From Parelaphostrongylus tenuis (Eukaryota; Nematoda; Chromadorea; Rhabditida; Metastrongylidae), in assembly GCA_019055375.1 (NCBI GenBank), contig JAHQIW010001527.1:186001-250000 (forward strand): a stretch of 64,000 nt of DNA. Direction: 5' to 3'. The notes beneath the pieces are model-generated. The model was not told where the DNA came from. It worked only from the letters and a program-made list of their open reading frames with translations, and made no database searches. This document shows positions 1 to 13,164 of the stretch, one piece after another (position 1 is the first letter of the stretch; each line of letters opens with the position of its first letter). The translations under genes were made by a program, and so were the position numbers.

Positions 1-111
1 TGAGTTACAAGAACTCTACAGACGCATTCTCATAATCATTAGCAACCTGAGGCAATCAGTTTGCCTACAGGAAAGTTAGAACTTTTCTTACTGGCGAATT
101 ACTATCTATGT

Positions 112-960
112 CAGATCACCTGGACCCCACCGTCGGAGGAGACGTGACGATATGACAATGTCGAATACATTATAGATTATGTGAATACGACATCTCGTAG
201 ATCATCAAAGCTATTAGTTTACTAGCTCTTAGTACTACTCTTTCCTACGTGATGTCGCTTGATTAGAGGTACCTGTGGATTTTCCAAGTAAACTGATTAT
301 TCCGACAATGCCTGGAACGAGATGGGAAGTAAAAATGTGTACTCCTACTGCTGGAGACATAGCCAAACCCCAAACGAGTAAATGGAGGGATATGGTAGCT
401 ACTTTGTTAGTACTGTGTTCTAGACCATGAAGCTAATTTTTTTCAGAAGGTCATTCTTACTACACAGTTCATGACTGGGGAATTACTCGTTAATGTAGAG
501 CCAATAAGCCCAAGGGGTGCTATGGTCACATGGGATCTTCCTGACAAGGTGACTCACTATATACCACTCTTTAAGTATTTCCACTTTTTCTAGAATGCTT
601 ACGTGTTTTGAGGATCAGGATTAGAAATGGAACTATGGAGTCGATATCTCATATGGTCTAAAACAATTCGGTAGATGTAAAGAATCAACTGTCGGGCCAC
701 AGGAACCAATCACCATGTCCAATCTCCAAGATAAGCAAGTTCCTCTCAAAGGCCTCGCTGCCGGAAGCATTTATGAGGTTCGGATTCATTTCTTCAGTGC
801 TACTAACCTTCTTCATTCAATGACTGTTTCGGGTCACGTTACTCCTCGTCGTCGTCCGTCACTCCATTCATCGATTGTGACACCTAAATGGTTAGAACAT
901 TTAACACAAAGAACGATGTACCAACATGTCCACCGCTCAATCTACAGTCCAGTACTGTAA
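112..960 (+). pseudogene. Broken fibronectin type III repeat exons (5' part)
   Basis: Several FN3-like pieces lie in order. Frame from 112: ITWTPPSEE, the typical FN3 B-strand tryptophan plus PP, then a TGA at 145-147 and a continuation with DNVEYIIDY. Next is an exon at about 267-394 (VPVDFPSKL, GTRWEVKMC) ending in a GT donor. A clean exon at 447-548 has a cag acceptor and gt donor, phase 0, and reads NVEPISPRGAMVTWDLPDK. A 45 nt intron follows. From 594 the FN3 strands VLRIRIRNGTMES and LAAGSIYEVRIHFFSATN lie in different frames, so at least one frameshift separates them. FN3 domains belong to cell-surface or matrix proteins such as LAR-type phosphatases or myotactin; the family cannot be fixed here. 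The 5' end is outside the window. Domain type is fairly sure; pseudogene status is an inference from a stop and frameshifts amid intact splice sites. Confidence 0.6.
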
Positions 961-1201
961 AAGACTCTGAGCTAGGTAAGTGTTTTGGCTTCAGTGTCTT
1001 CTAGTCAATCTCACAAATATTCCAGTTGCATGTCGTTGAAATTTCATCACTAAAATCATGCTTATGTTTCTAAGCAGTTATTCTATAGCCATAAATTTGC
1101 CTTTACAATCCAGTTTCAACGTCGTTTTTGTAAATCACTCTTACAATAGTTGGTCGCATTGATACATAATAATTGATCTGAGCACTTGGTCCTTGTATAC
1201 C

Positions 1202-1258
1202 ATCTATGTCACATGCACCCCGCCTGAACTTCTTGATGGGAGCGTTCTTGAGCTAGCG
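1202..1258 (+). pseudogene. Short FN3-like fragment
   Basis: The frame starting at 1202 reads IYVTCTPPELLDGSVLEL before a TAA. This resembles the B-C region of an FN3 domain (xVxCxPPEL.DG.VL.L). No continuation is seen in any frame downstream. It sits between the FN3 pieces at 112-960 and 3182-4516 on the same strand, so it is probably another relic of the same repeat protein. Confidence 0.35.
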
Positions 1259-3181
1259 TAATATTAACATGCGAAGTACTCGGTCTTCTGGTATACGTTG
1301 CTTCAAGGACTGTATCTACGATGTCATCAGTCATCGAATAGCTTAAATTGACTCATTTGTGTTCGCCACTCTCCAGCCGGATAGAGGTACAAAAAGCATC
1401 ATATTTTAGTACGGATGTTTTCCCGTTCACTTCCACAGCAAAGAGCACCGTAGCTACGGTACTACGATAGATTAGATCATTCGCGTAGTTACAATAAATG
1501 GTGGTAACTGCGCTTAATTTAAGATGTTCTATTTGTGCCCATAGTGCTTTGATTAAGGTGCTGAAAGAATTTAATAGTGCAGAAGAGGTTCTTTCTCTAG
1601 TGTTCATTGAAAGCCCCCCTATATCCTGCAGTGGCACTCATCTACGCGTTATTTCAGTAGAGTTAAGAGGAACGTTCATTCAATTTCGACACTTTCAGAA
1701 TTGCCTGTTGTGAATTGTTCGAGTGAGTGACACGAAGAAAATTGTCACTGCCTCCTTATCAGGCTCCTTATTTTGAGTGCTCTGACAGGATGTGCTACCC
1801 TATGATGGTTCGTTTGCTGAGTTCTTCAATGCGAACTCTAAGTTTGCATTAAATTCGGATGATATCAGGAGCGGCATCGGGTATCTCCGAGATCCACTAG
1901 GGAGCTAATCAGGTGACGGTAGTCATGCATATCTGCCAGTCAACTCAGCAGAACAATCATTGCTCTTTCTCGCTGGTCGGCTTGATTCTCAATTAGACGA
2001 ACTGTTTACACAGGTGGTAGCATTTGAATGAAAACAGAACACGATATTTGAGATTTGTGTTATTGGGTTAGGCCTTTTAAGAAATCTGACACTATGAAAG
2101 AGAACTTGTTCCACAGTGACAAAGAGAACCGAAGAAACATCGAATTTCCTCTACTCGAAGATGTTTCTAGGTTAAAGAAAGCGCTTACCGATTAGATTGA
2201 AATAGAATTTGTTGCGAAGTTTGTTCATTACCTAGAAACCGAAGGATACTAGCTCTACCGACTCTAAAGCTGCTGTAGAATGCCATTTTGTTGAATGCTT
2301 TGAATTCATCGAAATCTTCAACGATGTTGCTGATTTTAACATTAAGAAGTATACGCACTGTTTTGCAAAATGTCTTACGCTATTCTGACTTTTCAATGGT
2401 GTATCACTTTCACGGTGAGCAGAAAACGCATTATTTGCTCTCTTATGTGCTCTACTTTCCTGTTTCCTGAGATGAAGCATAATACGAACTTATCATACTC
2501 CAGTGATATTCCACTAATGACCTAGAGATCTCCCACTGTGTTGTTTACAAGGCTGTGTGGAAGGTTTTCTAGATGGCGAGTGGTTAAATGTTTACCAAAA
2601 ATCAGTTTAACTCTTTCTTTCTTGCGGCAATTGACGTTTTGCGTGATATGCGAAATAATATGAAAGAGTGGAGACGTTAGGTAGGCATAATCTTTTTTCA
2701 GACAGAAATATCGTTTACGAAAAAAGGAATAAAGTTCTGCTCAGAACTGTGGGAGCGGCGTCCTATGTTAAAGAAGTCCTTCCATAAAACTACTACTAAC
2801 TACTTTATGTGCAATGTTTCATATCCGTCAATTCCGTATAACGACTACTGACCAGTCGTTGAGCCTACAACATTGAAAAGATGTCATTGGTTTGTATGAA
2901 ATATTTAGACAAGTTCAACTGCTAATTTCACGTTGATTTCTTCATTTTTTGTGACTTGCGAATGTTCATTCACCATGACTTTGGCTTCAAAACGATATAA
3001 TCACAGAGCTAGCTCGTTGTTGAATTTTCTAGCCCATAACGGAATTTGCTGAATCATCAATGAAAGGAATTATAATTCCCCCATTAATAGTATGAAAATT
3101 TTCTAATATATCTGGAAAACTGGCGAATTTTTGGAGAGGTTTTCAATTATAAGCCACTCATACTTCATTGCACCTTTTTAG
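1259..3181. other. Gap between FN3 fragments; no supported gene
   Basis: Only short unlinked open frames on both strands. A frame near 2094 (MKENLFHSDKENRRN) and one near 2271 (ECHFVECFEFIEIFNDVADF) look mildly protein-like, but both end in stops and show no recognisable domain. This may be intron or decayed exon sequence of the FN3 gene. Confidence 0.4.
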
Positions 3182-4516
3182 GCTTCAAATGGGACGCACC
3201 AGAATGTGTGCATCAAAATGGAAACATCACAGTACGAATTTGAATTGGTTAGACTGGATGTGTGGAATGAAGGTTTACGTGAAGATGCCACACCTCGAAC
3301 CAACACTATTATCGACCAGCTGCATCCCGGTGTCTCTACATGATGAAGGTATGGTGGATCCCGTATACCTTGAATTTGCTTGATACCACGAGCACGATTA
3401 GGACTTGAATTCTTCGAGTCATTACATTACATCCTAGTTGTTCGCCCTAACCAAGCAAGCTGAGCGCCTGTTTGTCCAATGCAGTACACTTTGTAACCAA
3501 TAGTCACGTTTTTGAAGCAATGGAGCTCGTATAGTACAGTAATTAGATATGCTCTGTAGTGCACAAAGGATCGATCTTCAGTTTAATCTTGTTTCCCGCA
3601 TCCATCAAGTCACCCTTTCTTCTGAGATGAGCTATCTGGTACCAGGGTTATCAATAAGGACGAGGAAACCGTCATGGTGTGTCGAAGTATTGATGTGAAG
3701 CCACTGTGTAGATCAGATACGCGTCTATCCTTTTCTAATTGCCTGCTGAAATTGAATGCTTGGCGCACTCCTCGGGAATTGATCAGGTTCTAACGTTTTG
3801 CCTATCGTCTTAGAGCAACAGAATACTCTACGTTGAAAGTTGACTTATGTGACTTTTCTCGATGTCATTATTCAATCTTTTATTATGAAGCATTCTATGA
3901 ATATGTTTCGATCGAATTATTGTGTCTGTAATCCACTTTTCTCAGGTATGCGCCTACAGTGGCGACGACTCGGTCCATGATCGGACCCGCCGAATCCGAA
4001 CCACTGGCTCACAACTTAGACCACCAAGGAAATTGTCAGCTGTTCAGACAAAGAGTACCTCCATTCAACTCACTTGGCTTCCTCCTATCCTGAAAAAGCC
4101 ATTGTCACCGCCCACCGAATTAGAACACAGTCCAAGGTGAGTGTATGTTAATGATTTCGATCAAAACATAGAGAAACCTACTACATTTGTTCACTGACAA
4201 AGGGAAACTATGTTTACACAGATTTTGTAGATGGTCGAATCTTCGAAAAATCTTCATAAAAAGTAATTCTGAGTAATGGAAATTGAAGCTCATATGCATG
4301 CATCTTTAGAACAACTATTCTTTTAAATCCTCTACTTTTACTGAAAATGAAATCAGGATCTAGTTGTTTGAAAAGCACACGGTGATCTCGTTTCAGAGCC
4401 GATGACTCGAATCCGACCGAGGTTGAGCTGTCTGGAGAACCCGTTATCACCACTGCCAACTTGTGCACTACTGTTCGCAATCTCCAACATCCACAACTTA
4501 CAGATTCACTGTACAG
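3182..4516 (+). pseudogene. FN3 repeat exons with intact splice sites but shifted frames
   Basis: Three exons build about one and a half FN3 domains. Exon 3182-3348 (acceptor tttttag, donor gtatgg) reads FKWDAPECVHQNGNIT, then after a one-base shift YEFELVRLDVWNEGLRED and TNTIIDQLHPGVS, then after another shift YMMK. Exon 3946-4136 (acceptor ctcag, donor gtgagt) is fully open: CAYSGDD, the linker RIRTTGSQLRPPRKL, then STSIQLTWLPP, the start of the next FN3 domain. Exon 4397-4516 (acceptor tttcag) reads ADDSNPTEVELSGEPVITTA and VRNLQHP, then a one-base shift leads to TTYRFTVQ, the usual FN3 end. The exon phases fit one another once the shifts are ignored. Downstream, repeat DNA starts at about 4.6 kb and no further exon is seen. 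It is either a pseudogene or a gene with several one-base assembly errors. Confidence 0.65.
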
Positions 4517-4619
4517 GTTATCAGGATAGTTATAAGCTCATTCCAATTTTTTGGTTGGTTGTCGGTAAATATCAACGATTTCAATGTCGTGCTTTATTTA
4601 CAAAAAGCGTGCATTATTG

Positions 4620-4905
4620 CGTTGAAGCAGCGAAAATAGCGCTGTTCTTAATTTCTGAAAATACCGTTTCTCTGCAGGGTATCAGTGAAAATAAGGTTGA
4701 TTCAGATGCGCGGGCGTGTGCTTTTTTAGCCAATCTAGGGGGTGGGAAGAGGGAGAGGCAATTTTTGTTGTCAAAATAGGAATTGGTTCTGCGCTTTAAA
4801 AGAATAAACGTCTGACTTTGATACTAAAAGATTTTCTTTGCTCGTTCATGTGCTTTTCGCGCTTCCAGCGAACAAACAATAATTATGAGATATGTTGAAT
4901 TTTGA
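4620..4905 (+). repeat. Dispersed repeat fragment, related to 20770-21010
   Basis: The stretch from tgcttaatttctgaaaatac through the motif gtgcttttcgcgcttccagc recurs at about 20.77-21.01 kb with small differences. The motif 'gtgcttttcgtgcttccagc' also occurs at about 8940, 11350, 17155 and 20990. No coding content was seen. The family is not recognised. Confidence 0.6.
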
Positions 4906-5245
4906 GCGTGGTCTTAAGAAAACACTCGAAACAAACGGTGTAGTATTTCAAACTAACAGCTAAGAACAATCGAGTTTGCAGCACTGCCGATTTAGTAATT
5001 TTTCAACTGACGGCAATATTGTAAATCGCTCGTTGCTCCTACTCTTCATATGGGGTGCTCTAGCAAACCGAGGGGATTGGCTAAAGACGAAGGACTCTGC
5101 CCGACTGACGAGATCCCTCAAGGCCGAAACCTGTGTATGGGGCTGTAGAAGATCCCATTAGCAGACTACATGAGATGTTTGCTCAGATGATACTCATGAG
5201 ACATTTTAAAATAATCATTGTGAAAGAAAAATTATTCGCGTTGGT

Positions 5246-5461
5246 AAAAGAGTTGGAGGATTTCATCGGAAACAAGCGAAGGTTATTAGGTCTCTGATGT
5301 ACTGATGGACCTCGGAAAGCAAGTGGACGCGAAGACATTCAAGTCATGTGAAGAGATGAGAACGAGTGGGTTAACGAGGGCATACAATTGACAAAAAGTA
5401 AATAGGGCGTCTGACTTTATCGCAACGTTCGCTGCCAGAAGCCTCTACGGTATTTATCCTT
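5246..5461 (+). repeat. Dispersed repeat, related to 15601-15812
   Basis: About 215 bp, from 'ttggaggatttcatcgg' to 'gccagaagcctc', matches 15601-15812 with moderate divergence. In the second copy it lies directly before the minus-strand SINE. Here the equivalent SINE lies 2.2 kb further on, so the 5.5-7.6 kb interval may be an insertion or a rearranged border of the duplicated region. Confidence 0.6.
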
Positions 5462-7559
5462 CTGCTGAGTCATATTGACCCTCAGCTAGGCACGCCTTTC
5501 GGACAGGATACGAAGAGTGGTGCGTGCTCCAATACAAATTTGGATTAATAAAGCTCTCAGAGGAACATTGTCATCAGAAAACGACGAAGTATCACTGGTG
5601 ACATCCCTGTATGAATGATTTTAGCAATATCAACAATAAGGCTGCCCAAAGTATGTTCTTGTCCAAAAGAAAAAAAAACCATATACTTGCGATAAAAATT
5701 GTATTCTCAGCTATTGCTGCCCACTTTCTTATATCTTCTTGATGTTTTTGTAATCTATAAATAGCTTGAAAAATTTTGACTCTAATACTAAGCCTGTTAT
5801 TCCAAAATAACCCCGCAGTACTTTGTAGTAAAAAATGAAAGATGAGGTTTTGCAATCACAATCCAATTTCTCAATCCATAGCGGAATTTTTTGGGATTAT
5901 ATAGAAATTCAGTTTCTATGAACTTTTTTTGCCAAAAAAAAACTCAAATTATTAATAACACAAACTTATCTCTAAAAGAATAACGCTCAACTATCTCGAA
6001 AATCCCTACTTTTAGAAATAACTTCTGTCTCACGCAACCGTATTTCAAGGATTGCGCTCGTGAACCTTTGGTTTTTTCTACAAAAGAACTATTCAACTAG
6101 ATATCAGTATTCATTCGATAGCTGAAATCAAGTAAATTTGAGCGGTATATTTTGTTTCTCAAATGACTTGTTCTTTGCACTGTAACAGTCGAAATAAAGT
6201 TTGGTTTTTGAATTTAACTGTTTCTCGACGGACAAAGCTTTTTTCATAATCAGTTAATAACCATTCAATAGCGCAAATTTCAGCAATTTCGTAGAAGCTG
6301 GTCATTTTTAGAGAGGATTCCTTAGAGAGCTGTGACAGTAAAAATAAGACTGGGTTTCCCACTCCAAAGAGTGGGATTTGGCGACGTTGGCGCCAGGTCC
6401 CCTGGCCTTTAGCAACATATCAACTAACTGAGAAACGTAATCTTCTCTTGACTGCTATAGTACAATAAAGAGTTTCTTTCAAGAACAAAGTTTTTATGGA
6501 AATGGTGGAGATTTAAGCTATCGAATAATTAGAATAATTATTGATAGTCTAGCAGAAAAACTCGTTAGGTTAAAGATAATCTGCGTGTGAAAAAAATTTT
6601 ATTCATAGTTTTAGAGCATATAAGGAAGCCATTTAAGAAATGAAGCATGCCATCAAAATTTTCGAGATTTATGCTTTTTAATGGTTGTTATAACTCCGAA
6701 AAAGATTAGAAAACGCGTGCTTCCCAAGAGATCAGAACAGGATGCCTCCATGGAAAATTATCCAAATTTGCGAAGTCTAGTTTTCTTTTGACTGTTAGAG
6801 CACTCCGAAATGTTCTTTCCAAAGAAGAAAAACATGGTTGAAATTGCTAAGATTTTCTCTATCTAATGATTATCAACTGCTTACGGAAAACCTTTATCCG
6901 GCGCGAAATACATGAATGTGAAAAAAATATTCTTTCAACTGCTACAGCGAAGCAAACAGGCCATTCAAAGAATAACATACCTCGTTCAAATTTACTTGAT
7001 TTTAGCTATCGAGTGACTACTGAAACATTTTACGTTTTACGAAACATTTGAAACATTTAACAAGAAATACGTTTCTAACAACGGGCTCGAAGAGGATGGA
7101 GCTGACGGGACGCAGTCAGTACACCTCCATCGCTTCTTCCCATACCACTACTACGAATAAGTAGTTGGAAAGAAATTACGTATTGATTTTAGAAATGGTA
7201 ATGGAAGGAGCACTGAAATTGCAGTGGGATCGCATGCAATAAGAAACACTTTTTCTGGGTAACTGTTCATTGTTTTCCAACCAGTGTGATGAATTTGTGT
7301 ATTATGCAATAAAGTATGTGAAAAATGAAGGAAATTGAAGATAAATTTGATTGAATTGTAAGTAAAAATATGATGTTCGATATAGGTTCTAAATATTTTA
7401 CAAATACTTAGTTTTTTCCTTTGAAAATGTGGAACATATTTGGAGCAATCACATCATTTCCAATAAAAATAACTTTACTAAAGTCTGTTCTATCATAGTT
7501 AGGCGTCTGTTGCTGCAGAGATCCCATTTGTTGACGAAAAAAGTGTAAATTTCATTATA
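5462..7559. other. No gene seen
   Basis: AT-rich sequence with short overlapping open frames on both strands and no domain or splice pattern. Motifs such as 'gctatcgaataattag' and 'ttttaatggttgttat' hint at old repeats related to the units in the duplicated field, but no clear boundaries can be drawn. Confidence 0.5.
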
Positions 7560-7704
7560 AAACTACCATATTAGCCTTGGAGCAGACCCCGGCAGCCTCT
7601 CTTCGTGGCCGTCTGCCATCCGCCAGCCGAAAATGGCACCTTTCGCGAAGAGTTATTCTCATGACACAGAAAAGGTGGATATAAGATATAGGATAAAGAT
7701 CTCG

Positions 7705-7970
7705 GCGTTGATCAATCCCCGAGGGAAGGGTCATGCATTCGCCTTCAACTCTAGTTTCTTTCCTGGAGACTGAATGCATATCTGGCGTTAACAATGACTC
7801 GAGGTGGCCAACCGCTGTATCGAATCAGTGCTGCTTATCCTACGAGACAATCTGCTAGCAGTTTACCGACCCCGGAAGGATGGATAGCTGGGTGAACGAT
7901 GGACGCCAGATGAAACAGCCATGTGTGCGACACACAGCACCTCTAACAACTGCGTCCCATACGCGCTAGG
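7705..7970 (-). repeat. tRNA-derived SINE copy (minus)
   Basis: Reverse-complement copy of the SINE typified at 28727-29031. The tail side carries 'ataggataaag', the middle 'cagtgctgcttatcc', and the head side the tRNA-like start with the reversed A-box region (aactgcgtcccatacgc). Paired with 15836-16113 by the large duplication. Confidence 0.75.
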
Positions 7971-10562
7971 GTGGATATATAAAGCTCATAATTATAAAGA
8001 TAGGGGATGGGGAGCGGTGGTCTAATGATGCTTAGCCGCGAAGTTGTACCTCCAATCCCCCAACACTCTCCGGCAATCGCCCCGAACGCTCCACGCAACG
8101 CTCCTCCCTAGCTATCCTGGTTGTCCACAAAATTGCAAAGAGGCGCGCGCGACCTCTGCGGCGATCGTGAAAAAGATAATAACATAAGTCACAAAGACAG
8201 TTGCTTCTATAAATCTACAGAAGTGTCAACCCCTGGATTACAGTGGTAATAATTATTGAGTGCTGACGATGAATTAATATCGCATGCCGTGTGCAGCATC
8301 ATTTTTAAAATGCTAATCTGGGTACTCATATGTAAGGCGGCGACAAGTTTTTTTAGCGATCTCATTCGCTGACTGAAACTTTTCGTAGAATGTTGATAAT
8401 TATTAGAAAGGTTGAATCTCTGGCTACAACTCTGGACCGCCGATTTTTCTAAAATACCCTATTATAACACTAGCATTCAGAATAAAATTTTGTTTCACAC
8501 TCACATTTCACCTACATTTTTATCATGCGGATAAATAGCTGGAAGCACGAAAAGCTTATCAGCTTGCACAACATTTTCCGTGCTGTTAGAATTTACGTTA
8601 TTATTCGAGGTTTCTGTCGAAGCGGTGAGAAAATTTTCATGTCAGTAGCAATATTCCAACGCGATCGATCGTCCCACCCTCGCTCCGTGAGTTGGGCGAC
8701 AATGAGTCGCCGGAAGGTTCTTACCTTAGTAAAATATGAGGGGAAGCTACAGCGATTACTTGTTAGTAAAGTAATAGCTTGATCTGCCGCGTAGCTCGAT
8801 AGCGATTTATCACACTGTGCGTTAGAACGGCAGCAACTATTGTTATTTTGCTAGGGATTTGTTTATCGCATCGACAGAAACTTCGGATAAAACGCGTGAT
8901 TCTGATACAACAAAAGATTCGCTACGCGATGATATGCTTTTCGTGCTTCCATCGATTTGTACTCTGTGGTGAAAGTAAAGGTCAAATGCGTGTGAGAAAC
9001 AAATTATTTTTTTCTGGATGCTACAGCGTAATAAAAGGTCTTTTGAAAAGTCCGGAAAAATGTCGTTGTAGTTAGAGATTCAAGATCTCGAATGATCACT
9101 AACAGTCCTATGAAAAGATCCTTTTCAGCGAATGAGATTGGCTTAAATACTTGTCGTCGTCTAGCATATAATACCCTAATCTGTTTCCTGTGTTCGAATC
9201 GTTATGCAAGATTTCGATGTTCTTCGGAACAAGAGCAAATTAAATCTAAAAGAGTGGTATCCAAATTTTCCTTGTACAATTTACTAAAATTGATTGAAGG
9301 CAAGGGAAACATGATCGCATAATGAATCCACGCTATTTCTTTACACGCAAGAGTGTTATATATATATACCCTGAAAATTCTAAGGTGTAAAGAAATCTAT
9401 GGGCACCGAAATATCAAGAGAAAATGAAACTTACAGACTTTTTTGAAGCGAAAAAGTTTAGTGAATGAACAATTTTTACGGCCGTCTCTAGAGGGGTTGA
9501 GAAAGCGCGCTCCAATAGAGCGGTCTACGGTAACGACTTCAATTCAGGTTTTGGACGCCGCCTTTAGTGCCCAGTCCTTCAAATGCGATACGCAGAAAGC
9601 TTTCCGAGCCAGTTCTCTGACCTTGTCGTTTGGTGAACTCGCAAGTAGATCAACCTCTCTCTGATATTCTCTATTTTTCTCTCATTTAAACTAATTTTTT
9701 GCAGCTTCGGTCAGTCCGAATGTATTTTAAAACCATCATTATTTCTTGAAATATTTTGACTTCTACCTATGAAACGTCGACAATTGTTTTCATTATGTTC
9801 CTTCCACATTCAGATGCCACTGGACTGGTGTCGCTATGCCTCATATTACAGTTCTCTAGTAAACAACTTTTAACGGTGCTTTCAGGATCCAGGATCGAAG
9901 AGAAGACAGTTGTAAGGCGATAGGATGAGGCTCTTAGCCGCCGTCACTCTCTGAGGAGGTGCCACGCACTCGACCTCATCAAGAAGCTTTCGAGGTGAAT
10001 GACTGTATTTCTGATTTCACAAACATTCACTGTACTGTAGTTTATCGATGTGTCGAGCCACTGCCCGTATACTGCCAGACAAATTCAGTGCCATTTTGCA
10101 GGCGGTGTTGAAATGGAACGATTGATGAGCCTCGAACAGCGGATTCATCCGACAAAATCTCTACTCAGACTGTGGCGAGGTGGGTCCTCCATTTCAATCA
10201 ATTCAGCAGCATCTACTAATGGATAGGTTGTCAAAGTATCGAACTGCAAGAATGTTCCGAAAATAAATGTGTTGGAGACAACTTCTGGAGCCACTTATAT
10301 TTCGTTCTCTGAACGCTGCTTTTTCGAGAATCGAGCAATAAAACGACTGGCTCGAGATGGTCAGTGGACTCCCCTTTTCTCAGCTCCGAGAGGAAATGTA
10401 AACTGATTTGGGTGCGCGTATATATTGAATCTCAACGATGACGCTCTCTTTTGACACGATCAGCAACGTGTTGGATTTTTTCATCGAATAAATATAACCC
10501 GCTTCATCGTGCTTTGCAACTTCATCTATGAACGAGATTAGTTATGACTGCGTGTTGTTGTT

Positions 10563-10860
10563 TAGGAGCGTATATGGCGCAATAGCTAGAGCTGGTCTGC
10601 GTCGCACACAGGGTCGATATCTTGACTCGCGCGCATGGCCGTTCATCGAGCCGTCCATCCCACAGGGGCCGGTAAATTGATACCAGCTTGATCTCAGACT
10701 TGTCTGGGAGGTTAGGCAGCACTGGCGCGACAAAGCGCTAGGCCACTGCGAGTCACTGGAAACGCCAATCTACATTCAGTCATCTTAGACGAAGGTAAAA
10801 ACTGAAGCCGAATCCATGGCGCAGCCCTCAGTAATTGATGAACGTCGAGAGTTTCACCTT
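10563..10860 (+). repeat. tRNA-derived SINE copy (plus)
   Basis: Starts 'aggagcgtatatggcgc' with a degenerate A box, and holds the family landmarks 'ctgcgtcgcacac', 'ccggtaaattgatacc', 'ggcagcactgg' and 'gtcgagag' near its end. The B box is degraded. Paired with 18761-19042 in copy 2 of the duplication. Confidence 0.75.
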
Positions 10861-11898
10861 TTTTACTGCTCTCTACTATGAGTTCTTTCACGGCTGAATT
10901 TTACGTTGTATCATTGACAGTCCATTATGCCATAATTTTTTTGACGTATATCGTCAAGCGTAACTTCATGCTTTCCATTAAAAGATTTCATCATAAATTT
11001 CTACTTTAGTGCACTTTCGAGATGCAGAGAATGCGCGGATGGTGTTCGCATCCAGATTATTATGCCAGTCTACTGGGTTCAGCTGCACCGAAGCTATATG
11101 GTTTGTTTGTTATCCACAGCATTACCTACTTCGGTCAGCCGAGAGCTCTAAAATGCTTTTGGTAGTATCGCTGGAACTGTCCCAAAATCCTTCCCTGGAC
11201 ACCAAAGAATTTGCATTATGTAGCCGCATTTCGAGAAGGTCCTTTTTTAACGCTTTAGCGGGAGGAAAACGTTTACGTTTCACACACGCGTTTTGGCTCG
11301 CAAGACAAAGCTTTGTTAAGATTATTGGTAATCATTGGACACGTTCATGTGTCTTTTCGTGCTTCCAGCGAAGTAACAGTTTGAATTGCGCGGCCTATGT
11401 AAGACATTATTTTTATTTCGATTTGACAGCGTTACATGAGAGTGTTTTGAAAAACCGACTACGTATGGCGCTAGCCAGAGACTTAAGCTTTCGTATGATT
11501 ACTAACACGCTTATAAAAATTTCTTGATCAGCGAAAACAATTGGTTTTTCATTTGCTGTCGCTTAACATGAAAGAGCCATCTTTACACATGATTTAACAG
11601 CATTCTTTATTAGCTTGGCAGCAGCGAGCAACATCGGATGATCCTAACAACGGTAATTCAAGTTCCAATTTCATTGCCTTTTCATTTCTTTCGGAACCGA
11701 TTATCTCAAAAGTGGGGAATTCGTCAACATCAGTCCATAGGTTTGTGACGTTTGCCCACAATTTGTTACTAGTGGGGTAGTATTTCGAAAAAAATATTCA
11801 CGTACTTTGGCAGCAGGCTCACTCTATATGAACTAGTTTTCAAAAACTGAGCTGCCACTTGCGGCTGTCAACCCAAACGTTTTCTCAAAGTAGATAAG

Positions 11899-11933
11899 CG
11901 AGAGAGAGAGAGAAAGAGAGAGAGAAAGAGATG
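11899..11933 (+). repeat. GA-rich microsatellite
   Basis: Purine tract of (GA)n with some AA interruptions. The matching tract in duplication copy 2 is at about 21536-21580. Confidence 0.8.
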
Positions 11934-12949
11934 GACTTACGTGATTCTCACGAACATCGTAAGATATAAATGTCTGATAATCAACATAACGATGCAAATC
12001 CTCCTGAATGCTGCATTCAATTTTTTTTAACTTTAGAGGCAGATGTTAGAACTATTTTAAACTGCTGTCCAATTTCAACGTATTTCAAGCCGCATACTTC
12101 AGCCAAAGTGAGCTCAAATAATATTGGTAAAGGATTAATCAAAATCTATATAATTTTGTCATTAGGTATAATTTCGTTATCTCAGTTGAAAATAACCGTA
12201 TAGCCTTGACAGAGACGAAATCTGTGGCGGATGTTTCGACTTTGACTTGGTTTCTAAAGCATTCCTTGTGCAGGAGGCTTTTTGAATGCTTGAAGAGGTC
12301 GGAGTCCATGCTGACAGGTGTAGTGAGTATGGTGAACAAAAGGACTTTCGTAGCTTCGCTTTTTCATCTTTTACAGTGTTAGTTGTGCGATCTGTCACCT
12401 TCTGTTATCGTTCACAAGTATTAGTTCTATTATATTGACTCATGCGCGATGCAGCCGTTGGACTATCTTATACATTTTGTCGTTGTTCGACAGTCTTCTC
12501 AATCATAATCCCATAGCACGCATTCAGGAGCCTGACACAGATCAAACCAGCTGCAGACAACGAGAACATCACAATGACCTCGACTGGTGTAGGATTGGCT
12601 TTAAGAGGTTGAGCCGACTATCACTGTTATCCAAACGCTAAGCCAACCTTTCGCGGTTATCACAAATAATCTATTTCTTGCTTCAAATAGCTACAAGATT
12701 GAAACACATGTCGTTCTGCCAAGTAGAAAAGGTGATGACGAAAATCCAAAACTCTTGATTCACTCAATGCCAATCATTTCGTAGGGCCACTATTTGTCGA
12801 ATCAGTTTGCCATTCAAAATCCTGTTCATGCTTCAAAATCTTATAATTCCTATGCTGATTTTTGCTGCAATTTTTGAGCAATCGTTAGTGTATCTGCTTT
12901 GGCCAAATTCTTCTATGTATAATACGCAAAAATTTTATGACCTTCTATC

Positions 12950-13040
12950 TAAGAACAGTGAGTATATGCAAAACTCCAAACCTCAAGCCGGAGTTGAACA
13001 CGCGTTTGACCCCTACGCGGACTCACGCTGGGCACTACAT
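12950..13040 (-). repeat. Second tRNA-like repeat family (minus)
   Basis: The complement holds 'gagttcaactccggc' style B-box sequence (plus strand: 'gccggagttgaacacgcgt') and ends in 'gttttgcatatactcac'. Same family as 22577, 26216, 30108, 42025, 48228 and 49501, distinct from the 305 bp SINE. Pairs with 22577-22690. Confidence 0.5.
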
Positions 13041-13164
13041 AATCGAAACCGCGCTCTGTCATCAGTCGCTCGTATTTATCATGGCAAAAATTATGTTCAC
13101 GACTGTTCTGATCTTTAGTATCGAGTATACCAGGATAAATCCTTGAATAATACGTTGCATTGCG

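Noticed and set aside
2232..2480. Overlapping frames on both strands near 2.3 kb
   Set aside because: Both strands are open over the same stretch and neither shows a domain.
11009..11527. 172-codon plus frame
   Set aside because: The duplicated partner at about 19189-19539 diverges in frame and length. No domain; the sequence is part of the repeat unit.
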